A stretch of DNA of 11,518 nt, taken from NCBI GenBank assembly GCA_052034175.1, contig JBPOIX010000423.1, positions 1 through 11,518 on the forward strand. The letters are read 5' to 3'. The DNA is from UBA668 sp052034175. GTDB lineage: Bacteria; Actinomycetota; Acidimicrobiia; Acidimicrobiales; Ilumatobacteraceae. Every line of letters begins with the position of its first letter. Within the stretch, counting starts at the first letter, position 1. Shown in pieces: positions 1 through 5,323 of the stretch. The notes under the pieces were generated by a model that had not been told where the DNA came from, did not search any database, and was given only the letters and a program-made list of their open reading frames with translations. Both the position numbers and the translations under genes were made by a program.

Positions 1-833
1 CCGTGCCCGGCGACCTGGCCGACCTGCCGTCGCTGGTGAAGGCGCTGGAGCTGTCCCAGCCGGACGAGGTGTACAACCTCGGCGCCATCTCCTTCGTGGC
101 GCTCAGCTTCAACCAGGCGGAACTGACGGCCAACATCACCGGCACGGGCGTGCTGCGGATGCTGGAGGCCATTCGCATGGTCGGCGGTGCGCAGAACAAC
201 CCGATCCGCTTCTACCAGGCCAGCAGCAGCGAGATGTTCGGCAAGGTGCGCGAGACCCCGCAGACCGAACGCACCCCGTTCCACCCGCGCTCGCCGTACG
301 GCTGCGCCAAGGTCTTCGGGCACGACATCGTCGTCAACTATCGCGAGAGCTACGGCATGTACGCCTGCAGCGGCATCCTGTTCAACCACGAGGGTCCCCG
401 CCGCGGCCTGGAGTTCGTCACCCGCAAGGTCACCAACGCGGTGGCGCGCATCAAGCTCGGCGTGCAGCACGAGATCGTCATGGGCGACCTGGAGCCCCGC
501 CGGGACTGGGGCTACGCGGGCGACTATGTGCGTGCCATGTGGCTGATGCTGCAGCAGGACGAGCCAGACGACTATGTCGTCGCCACCGGCAAGACGCACA
601 CCATTCGCGACCTGCTGGATCGGGCCTTCGCCGAGATCGGTGTGGACGACTGGACGCCGTACGTCCGCCAGGACCCCAAGTTCTTCCGCCCGGCGGAGGT
701 GGACCTGCTGATCGGCGACGCCAGCAAGGCCCGCACCAAGCTCGGCTGGGAGCCGGAGGTGGACTTCCCCACCCTGGTGAAGATGATGGTGGCTCACGAC
801 CTGCAGGTGGAGACCGCCAAGCTCGCACGCTGA
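1..833 (+). CDS. gmd: GDP-mannose 4,6-dehydratase, C-terminal part (5' end outside window)
   Basis: Gmd converts GDP-D-mannose to GDP-4-keto-6-deoxy-D-mannose in the cytoplasm, the branch point to GDP-fucose, GDP-rhamnose and related sugars used in surface glycans. The frame is open to the left edge, so the first visible GTG (position 3) is an internal Val, not a start. Counting from it, the fragment has 276 residues. It carries QPDEVYNLGA (about 20-29), the active-site stretch SSSEMFGK (74-81; Ser in place of the Thr of the E. coli enzyme, then Glu77), the short-chain dehydrogenase pair Tyr99/Lys103 (YGCAK), and the Gmd signatures NYRESYGM, LFNHEGPRRG, RRDWGYAGDYVRAMW and QDEPDDYVVATG. Against a family length of about 320-350, roughly the first 55-60 residues, with the Rossmann GxxGxxG loop, are missing. 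Nothing suggests a broken gene; the truncation is the window edge. The gene converges on a flippase gene 43 bp away. Confidence 0.95.
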   Translation, partial: VPGDLADLPSLVKALELSQPDEVYNLGAISFVALSFNQAELTANITGTGVLRMLEAIRMVGGAQNNPIRFYQASSSEMFGKVRETPQTERTPFHPRSPYGCAKVFGHDIVVNYRESYGMYACSGILFNHEGPRRGLEFVTRKVTNAVARIKLGVQHEIVMGDLEPRRDWGYAGDYVRAMWLMLQQDEPDDYVVATGKTHTIRDLLDRAFAEIGVDDWTPYVRQDPKFFRPAEVDLLIGDASKARTKLGWEPEVDFPTLVKMMVAHDLQVETAKLAR

Positions 834-851
834 GCCCACCGAGGCCGGGCC

Positions 852-877
852 AGCGCCGTTCGGCGGTGCTCGGCGCT
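852..877. terminator. Possible hairpin between convergent gmd and flippase genes
   Basis: The 43-bp gap between two convergent stops holds a perfect 7-bp inverted repeat, AGCGCCG (852-858) and CGGCGCT (871-877), with a 12-base loop. A competing CGCC-GTTC-GGCG hairpin sits inside it. The right arm touches the flippase stop codon. There is no T-tract on either strand, so this is not a classical intrinsic terminator. In such GC-rich sequence hairpins arise easily, so a role as a bidirectional terminator is only a possibility. Confidence 0.3.
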
Positions 878-2208
878 CAGGTCTCGAACGGCATGTCCAG
901 GATGGCGTCGTGGATGCTGCCGGGCGATGTGGTGGCCCCGGAGTTCAGCTTGTACCGCAGCGCCAGCGCGAAGACCAGAAGCGCCGCGGCGCTGGACGCC
1001 ACGAGGCCGATCTCCACCCGCTGGAACAGGTCGTGCCCGCCCAGCCATGTCCCGAGCACGAACGCCACCACGCCGACGAACCACCCGAGGGCCACCAGCG
1101 CGTGCCCGCGGAGGGCGATCACCGCCTGGGCCATCGCCAGCCCCACCATGTAGAGCGCGGAGCCGAACGCCAGCATCGCCAGCGTGCGACGGCTGAGCTC
1201 GGCGCCGTAGACCATCTTGATCACGGGCGGCCCAGCCACGAAGGCCCCGACCACGCCGACCGCGCCGACCACCAGCACGACGTTCATCAGCCGGCGGAAG
1301 CCACTGCGGAACTCGTCGATCTCGTTGCGCGCCGCCAACCTGGAGAGGCGGGGGAGGAGTGCTGCCTGCACTGCCTGGAAGAGGAACAGCGGGACCCGGG
1401 CCAGGAGCACGCCGTAGGCGAACTGGGTGACCATCTCACCCTCGTCGTCCGACGCCAGCAGGTTGGTGGCCACCGGGCCGGCGTTGACGAGCACGGCGGC
1501 GAAGACCGTGCCGAGCAGCAGCCAGCCGAGGTTGGGGGTGACTTCGCTCCAGGTGGCAGGCGGCCCGTCTTCGCTGCGCAACTGGCCGCGCAGGGCCACG
1601 AACAGCACGCCGGCCAGCGGCGCTACGGCGACGGCGAAGCCGTACGCCCCTGCGGACTTGGCACCGACCACTGCCAGCCCGATGCAGAGCATGATGCGGA
1701 CGACACCATCGGCGCCCATGACCACGGCGTAGGAGCGGAAGCGCCCGTTGCCGCTGGCGATGCCGCGCGCAAGGTGGGCCGGGGCGTAGGCGGCGAACGC
1801 CACGACCAGGGCGATGAGCATCCACCAGTCGCCGTCGAAGTAGTGGTGGGTGATGACGCTGCTGAAGCCAAGGATGATGCCGACCACGATGACGGCCAGG
1901 CCGACGCCGAGCAGCAGTACCTTGCGCACGACGGGGCGACCACCCTGCCCGAGCGCGCGGCGGTGGGCGATGGCCCGGCCCAACTCCTGTTCCAGCGGCA
2001 GGAAGAAGCCGGGTGCCAGCGCGAAGGTGGCGAACCACAGTGCCGAAACCGGCTTGAACTCCTCGTCCCCGCCGAGCGCCCAGGTGCCGACCTTGAAGAA
2101 GGCGTAGCTGGCGACTCCGGCGATCAGCAGCGCAATGGCCACCGGGATCGTGCCCTCCGGCAGCGGAACGCGGGAGGAGGGCTTCTGCTCGTCGGAGGGT
2201 GACACCAA
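877..2208 (-). CDS. Polysaccharide flippase-like membrane protein (MOP/Wzx type)
   Basis: A 443-residue polytopic protein with about twelve hydrophobic segments, beginning near residues 20-43 and ending near 400-425. Size and layout fit the MOP-superfamily polysaccharide transporters (Wzx/MurJ-like), which move lipid-linked oligosaccharides across the cytoplasmic membrane. Family-like features are the short cytoplasmic N-terminus, LEQELGRAIAHRR after the second segment, the ARGIASGNGRF loop, and the amphipathic LLPRLSRLAARNEIDEFRSGF stretch in the middle, which resembles the loop preceding the second half of Wzx/MurJ proteins. The substrate cannot be read from sequence. The neighbouring gmd suggests a 6-deoxyhexose-containing glycan. 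The longest start is TTG (2206-2208), immediately followed by GTG (2203-2205); neither has a Shine-Dalgarno sequence, but a TAGCCT -10-like box lies 7 and 10 nt upstream respectively, so GTG or a leaderless start is possible. It is divergent from the SpoIID-type gene. Confidence 0.85.
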   Translation of the reverse strand: MVSPSDEQKPSSRVPLPEGTIPVAIALLIAGVASYAFFKVGTWALGGDEEFKPVSALWFATFALAPGFFLPLEQELGRAIAHRRALGQGGRPVVRKVLLLGVGLAVIVVGIILGFSSVITHHYFDGDWWMLIALVVAFAAYAPAHLARGIASGNGRFRSYAVVMGADGVVRIMLCIGLAVVGAKSAGAYGFAVAVAPLAGVLFVALRGQLRSEDGPPATWSEVTPNLGWLLLGTVFAAVLVNAGPVATNLLASDDEGEMVTQFAYGVLLARVPLFLFQAVQAALLPRLSRLAARNEIDEFRSGFRRLMNVVLVVGAVGVVGAFVAGPPVIKMVYGAELSRRTLAMLAFGSALYMVGLAMAQAVIALRGHALVALGWFVGVVAFVLGTWLGGHDLFQRVEIGLVASSAAALLVFALALRYKLNSGATTSPGSIHDAILDMPFET

Positions 2209-2214
2209 GTCCGA

Positions 2215-2223
2215 GAGGCTAGC
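2215..2223 (-). promoter_or_regulatory. Putative -10 element (GCTAGCCTC) for the flippase gene
   Basis: On the minus strand GCTAGCCTC contains TAGCCT (2221 down to 2216), matching the actinobacterial -10 pattern TANNNT. It lies 7 nt before the TTG and 10 nt before the GTG start candidates, too close for a normal leader with a ribosome binding site. No convincing -35 lies 16-18 nt further upstream. The identical 9-mer precedes the glycosyltransferase at 5307-5315, which raises my confidence that it is functional. Confidence 0.45.
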
Positions 2224-2272
2224 GGCCAGACTGGACGAGCGGCCGTATCCGACCGGCTGTCAAGCGCCCCTC

Positions 2273-4732
2273 ATGATCAACCGATACCTCTGTATGCCCC
2301 GCGCCACCCGTGTTGCCCACGCCATGGCAGGCGCGCTCCTCGCCACCTCGCTGATGGTGGCCGGTGCGAGCGAGGTGCGCGCGGCCCCGAATGCGCTCGC
2401 CTCGGTCACCATCGACGGGCACGGCAACGGGCACGGGTACGGCCTCAGCCAGTGGGGTGCCTACGGCTACGCCGTCGATCATGGCTGGACCTGGACCCAG
2501 ATCCTCGATCACTACTACGGCGGCACGGTGGCGGGCACGGTGCCGGTGGACAGCATGATCACGGTTCGCCTGCAGAACCTCGACGATGCGCAGACCGCGG
2601 TGGTCAGCGAGGCCGGCGGGCTGGTGGTGGATGGGGTCAGCGGTGGCCCGTGGAAGTCCGTGCTCGTGCGCGAGGTCGCTGCCGGCACATACCGCGTGTG
2701 GGCGCGGACTGACGCCCAGGTCTGCCCTGGCGCTTCCGGCGACCCTGCCACGTCCGGTTGGGCTGTGGTGGCGGACTCCATCGCGGCCCAGGTCAACGTG
2801 CGTACCCAGGCGGACTCCTACGCCGCGACCAGCTACGCGGACCTGGCGGCGGTGTGCCAGCCGGACGGCAAGATCCGCTCGTATCGCGGCGTCATCCGAG
2901 CGATCAACGATGCCAACGGGGCCAACCGCACGGTGAACGAGGTGAGGCTGGAGCACTACCTGCGCGCGGTGATCGCCAAGGAGATGTCGCCGTCGTGGGC
3001 CACGGCCGGCGGTGGAGCAGGCGTTCATGCGCTGCGCGCCCAGGCGGTGGCGGCACGCAGCTTCGGGCTCGCCGAGAACCGCTACAGCTACGCCAAGACG
3101 TGCGACTCGGTGTGCCAGTTCTACTCCGGGGCCGCGACACGCACGTCGGTGGCCGGGAGTTACACCAGGGTGGAGTACCCGGCCACGGACGGCGCCGTCA
3201 CCGACACCGCGGGCGTGGTCCGCCGGGTCGGTTCACCGGCCGGGCAGATCGCGCTCACGATGTTCGCCGCGTCCTCGGGCGGCTACACCGCGCCAGGGCC
3301 GGGTGGGCTGGTGCCGTTCCCGGCGGTGCCCGACGAGGGCGACGACACCGCCCTCAACCCCAGCTACAACTGGGCGGTCACGCTGACCGCCGCCCAGGTG
3401 CAGGCGAAGTACCCGGCCGTGGGCACGTTCAGCGGCCTCACCGTGCTGACGCGCAACGGTTTCGGCGACTGGGGCGGCCGTGTGCTCACCATCCGAGTCG
3501 AGGGTTCCGCCGGCTCCACCACCGTGTCGGGCGACTCGTTCAAGTCGGCCTTCGGGCTGAAGTCCAACCTGTTCACGGTGCGCGGCAGCGTGACGGTGCC
3601 TGCCTGCGACGGCCGTCAGCCGCCCGCGGTCACGGGCGCGGCGACGGCGGCGCCGGCGGCCGGCTACACACCACTTGCCCCGGCCCGCCTCGCGGACACC
3701 CGCATCGGGCTGGGCACGGCCGACCTCCCGCTCGGGGCAGGTTGCACCCTCGTCGTCGAACCTGCGGTGTCGGCGTCCGCCACCGCCGTGGCGGTGAACA
3801 TCACGGCAATCCGCCCGGGCAGCAATGGATGGGTCACGGCGTATGCGTGCGGTACGGAGCGCCCGACGGTGTCCGTCGTGCAGGCGGTGGCCAACCGTGC
3901 GGTCGCAGGGATGGCCGTGGTCCCGCTCGCCGCCGACGGGCGGGTCTGCATCTACAGCAGTGTGGCGATGGAGGTGGCCGTCGACCTCTTCGGCTGGTAC
4001 GGCGCCGGGTCCGGTTCGGGCTTCGAACCGATGCAGGCGGTGCGCCTGCGCGACACCCGCTCCGGCGCCATCCCTGCGGCGGGCACGGTGTTGGAGATCC
4101 CTGTGGTCACCACGGGTGGCGCGCCCGCAGGGGCGACCGCTGCAGCGCTGACGCTGCACGCCACGAACGCTGCCGGGACGGGGTACGCCACGGTCTACCC
4201 GTGCGCCGCGCAGCCGCCAGTGGTCAGCTCGCTGAACACCGTCACCGGCTCGAGCGTCACGAACCATGTCCAGGTGGCCCTCGACGGCAGCGGCAGGATC
4301 TGCGTGTTCGTCAGCACGGCGATGCACGTCGTGGTGGACCTCAGCGGCTGGTTCGGCGCGGCGGCCTCCACCCAGTTCTTCGCGGTTCCCCCCTTCCGGG
4401 CGGTGGACACACGCACCGGCGTCGGCCTCAGCGGGGCCTTCTCCGCGGGGGCGAACAGGGCGGTCACGCTGGCTGGAAGTGGTGGGCTGCCGTCCGCCGC
4501 CACCTTGCGCGCCGTGATGGCGGAGGCGACTGCGGTGGCACCCGGTGGGGTGGGGTATCTCACCGTGCACCCGTGTCTGCCTGCCGTCCCCAGCCTGTCG
4601 ATGGTGCGGTATGCAACGGGCGCCAACGCGGCCAACCCCGTGGCCGCGCCCGACGACCCGACGGGACGGTGGTGCATTGCGGCCAGCGCGGCCACACATG
4701 TGCTGGTGGACGTGAGCGGCTACTTCGCCTGA
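2273..4732 (+). CDS. Secreted SpoIID/LytB-domain protein with three C-terminal repeats
   Basis: Numbered from ATG 2273 (819 aa). A signal peptide (hydrophobic about 15-32, cleavage near Ala37/Ala38) leads into a SpoIID/LytB domain, known in Bacillus SpoIID as a peptidoglycan lytic transglycosylase. Seen here: GHGNGHGYGLSQWGAYGYA (49-67), ILDHYYGGT (77-85), then the core YLRAVIAKEMSPSW (229-242), with Glu237 where SpoIID has its catalytic Glu, HALRAQAVAARSF (252-264), a Cys pair in TCDSVCQFY, and FKSAFGLKSNLFTV (423-436). The GHG...HYYGGT block precedes the core, whereas I recall it at the C-terminus of SpoIID. Residues 465-819 are three tandem repeats, each opening with an R(L/A)xDTR-type motif and closing with VDLFGWYGA-type residues. 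Start: the frame is open back to 2135, inside the divergent gene, but the signal peptide fixes the start at ATG 2273 or ATG 2294; neither has a clear ribosome binding site. Endospores are not implied; a role in wall remodelling is inferred. Confidence 0.88.
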   Translation: MINRYLCMPRATRVAHAMAGALLATSLMVAGASEVRAAPNALASVTIDGHGNGHGYGLSQWGAYGYAVDHGWTWTQILDHYYGGTVAGTVPVDSMITVRLQNLDDAQTAVVSEAGGLVVDGVSGGPWKSVLVREVAAGTYRVWARTDAQVCPGASGDPATSGWAVVADSIAAQVNVRTQADSYAATSYADLAAVCQPDGKIRSYRGVIRAINDANGANRTVNEVRLEHYLRAVIAKEMSPSWATAGGGAGVHALRAQAVAARSFGLAENRYSYAKTCDSVCQFYSGAATRTSVAGSYTRVEYPATDGAVTDTAGVVRRVGSPAGQIALTMFAASSGGYTAPGPGGLVPFPAVPDEGDDTALNPSYNWAVTLTAAQVQAKYPAVGTFSGLTVLTRNGFGDWGGRVLTIRVEGSAGSTTVSGDSFKSAFGLKSNLFTVRGSVTVPACDGRQPPAVTGAATAAPAAGYTPLAPARLADTRIGLGTADLPLGAGCTLVVEPAVSASATAVAVNITAIRPGSNGWVTAYACGTERPTVSVVQAVANRAVAGMAVVPLAADGRVCIYSSVAMEVAVDLFGWYGAGSGSGFEPMQAVRLRDTRSGAIPAAGTVLEIPVVTTGGAPAGATAAALTLHATNAAGTGYATVYPCAAQPPVVSSLNTVTGSSVTNHVQVALDGSGRICVFVSTAMHVVVDLSGWFGAAASTQFFAVPPFRAVDTRTGVGLSGAFSAGANRAVTLAGSGGLPSAATLRAVMAEATAVAPGGVGYLTVHPCLPAVPSLSMVRYATGANAANPVAAPDDPTGRWCIAASAATHVLVDVSGYFA
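3665..4003 (+). repeat. Protein-level repeat 1 of 3 in the SpoIID-type protein
   Basis: Residues 465-577. It opens with LAPARLADTRIG and closes with VAVDLFGWYG. In between come a hydrophobic VAVNITA strand, a WVTAYACG segment with one Cys and a GRVCIYSS segment with another. The two-Cys arrangement (YxCG ... VCIY/ICVF) recurs in the other copies, suggesting one disulphide per repeat. The copies are divergent at DNA level, so this is a domain repeat, not a recent duplication. Confidence 0.8.
4022..4357 (+). repeat. Protein-level repeat 2 of 3 in the SpoIID-type protein
   Basis: Residues 584-695. It opens with MQAVRLRDTRSG and closes with VVVDLSGWFG. The internal strands ALTLHATNA, YATVYPCAA and GRICVFVS align with VAVNITAIR, WVTAYACG and GRVCIYSS of repeat 1. 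The short Gly/Ser linker GAGSGSG separates it from repeat 1. Confidence 0.8.
4376..4729 (+). repeat. Protein-level repeat 3 of 3 in the SpoIID-type protein
   Basis: Residues 702-819. It opens with PPFRAVDTRTGVG and closes with VLVDVSGYFA, exactly at the stop codon. Internal YLTVHPCLP and GRWCIAAS match the Cys-bearing strands of repeats 1 and 2. That the protein ends on the last residue of a repeat supports the boundaries given. Confidence 0.8.
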
Positions 4733-4780
4733 CGGGCGGGGTGTGCGGCGAGCCGCGTGCTCGGCCGCAGGCGGGGCACG

Positions 4781-5191
4781 TCAGGCCGAGCGGATGAGGC
4801 CACGCACCTGCTGGCGTGCGGCCTTCGCCAGGCCGTGGGCCTGGCCGACGACTGCAGCGGCCTGCTCGGGCAGGCGCTCCTCGAGTTGCTCCACCGCACG
4901 ATCGAGCGTGTGCTCCAAGGACGTGAGGCGAGCGTCGATGGAACCGAAGTGGGCGTCGACCGACTTCACGAGCTCCTCGACGCGGTCCTTGCGGGCGTCG
5001 ACGCGCTGGCTCAGCATCTGGGCGATCTCGCGGCGGCGCACCTGCAGCTGCTGCACGGTGAGCACCCCGAAGCCGATGCTGACGTAGGCGGCGTCGCGGG
5101 CCAACGAGACCAGCTTGTCGTCGAGGTCCGCAAGCTTGCGGGCGTCGAGGGCGCTGAAGTCGAGGGACGGAAACGTGGGGAACTTGGGCAT
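4781..5191 (-). CDS. Small phasin-like coiled-coil protein, function unknown
   Basis: A 136-residue protein. The N-terminus is short and proline/phenylalanine-rich (PKFPTFPSLDF, 2-12). A short hydrophobic stretch (AAYVSIGFGVLTV, 34-46) follows, then a charged, heptad-like helical region to the end (about 48-130: QVRRREIAQML, KDRVEELVKSVDAHFGSIDARLTSLEHTLDRAV), finishing RGLIRSA. This layout resembles the phasin-like or membrane-proximal coiled-coil proteins common in actinobacteria; no catalytic motif is visible and I do not assign a function. The frame continues upstream to a GTG at 5236, but ATG 5191 is preferred. It has AAGGA 10 nt upstream (plus strand TCCTT at 5202-5206) and follows a promoter that would start transcription close to 5228, after that GTG. 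It is monocistronic, convergent with the SpoIID-type gene and divergent from the glycosyltransferase. Confidence 0.75.
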   Translation of the reverse strand: MPKFPTFPSLDFSALDARKLADLDDKLVSLARDAAYVSIGFGVLTVQQLQVRRREIAQMLSQRVDARKDRVEELVKSVDAHFGSIDARLTSLEHTLDRAVEQLEERLPEQAAAVVGQAHGLAKAARQQVRGLIRSA

Positions 5192-5234
5192 TTCGGGCGG
5201 GTCCTTGAGTGCTGGCCACGAGGGCGTTGCGCAC

Positions 5235-5263
5235 ACCGTAGCGCATACTGCTAACTATTGCAA
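5235..5263 (-). promoter_or_regulatory. Putative sigma-70-type promoter of the coiled-coil gene
   Basis: On the minus strand TTGCAA (5263 down to 5258) and TACGGT (5240 down to 5235) are separated by exactly 17 nt. This matches the vegetative -35 TTGACA (5 of 6) and the actinobacterial -10 TANNNT. The predicted start near 5228 gives a leader of about 36 nt containing the AAGGA ribosome binding site before ATG 5191. The spacer and -35 region are unusually AT-rich for this window (CTAACTATTGCAA on the plus strand), which adds support. Confidence 0.6.
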
Positions 5264-5306
5264 GCGCGATCTCGTCCATGGTGACCGGCTCGCGCCGCCT
5301 CGTCCC

Positions 5307-5315
5307 GCTAGCCTC
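5307..5315 (+). promoter_or_regulatory. Putative -10 element (GCTAGCCTC) for the glycosyltransferase operon
   Basis: TAGCCT (5309-5314) fits TANNNT and ends 9 nt before the GTG start at 5324. A short GGAG (5316-5319) lies only 4 nt from the GTG, poor spacing for a ribosome binding site. Transcription from this box would therefore start at or within a few bases of the start codon. No good -35 is visible. The same 9-mer precedes the flippase gene on the other strand. Confidence 0.45.
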
Positions 5316-5323
5316 GGAGCCTC

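Noticed and set aside
910..2202. Long open frame on the plus strand antisense to the flippase gene
   Set aside because: Its composition (His/Gln/Glu/Asp/Ala/Gly-rich, no fold-like pattern) is what a third-position-GC-rich gene yields when read antisense; the minus-strand frame has coherent membrane segments and family motifs.
2258..2263. Perfect TTGACA on the minus strand upstream of the flippase gene
   Set aside because: No TANNNT lies 16-18 nt downstream; the TAGCCT box is 36 nt away, so it does not pair with it as a -35. Possibly chance.
2283..2293. GATACC as a -10 box for a leaderless start at ATG 2294 of the SpoIID-type gene
   Set aside because: It lacks the final T of TANNNT and the upstream TGTCAA is 19 nt away; too weak to decide between ATG 2273 and ATG 2294.
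2273..4732. Reading the SpoIID-type gene as evidence of endospore formation
   Set aside because: SpoIID/LytB domains are widespread in non-sporulating actinobacteria and no other sporulation gene is in the window.
4733..4780. GCGG-CGAG-CCGC hairpin in the gap between the convergent SpoIID-type and coiled-coil genes
   Set aside because: Only a 4-bp stem without a T-tract; expected by chance at this GC content. Nothing else is visible in the gap.
2758..4797. Long plus-strand frame overlapping the SpoIID-type gene
   Set aside because: It reads as Arg/Gly/His-rich shadow sequence of the GC-rich codons; the real frame carries the signal peptide, SpoIID motifs and repeats.
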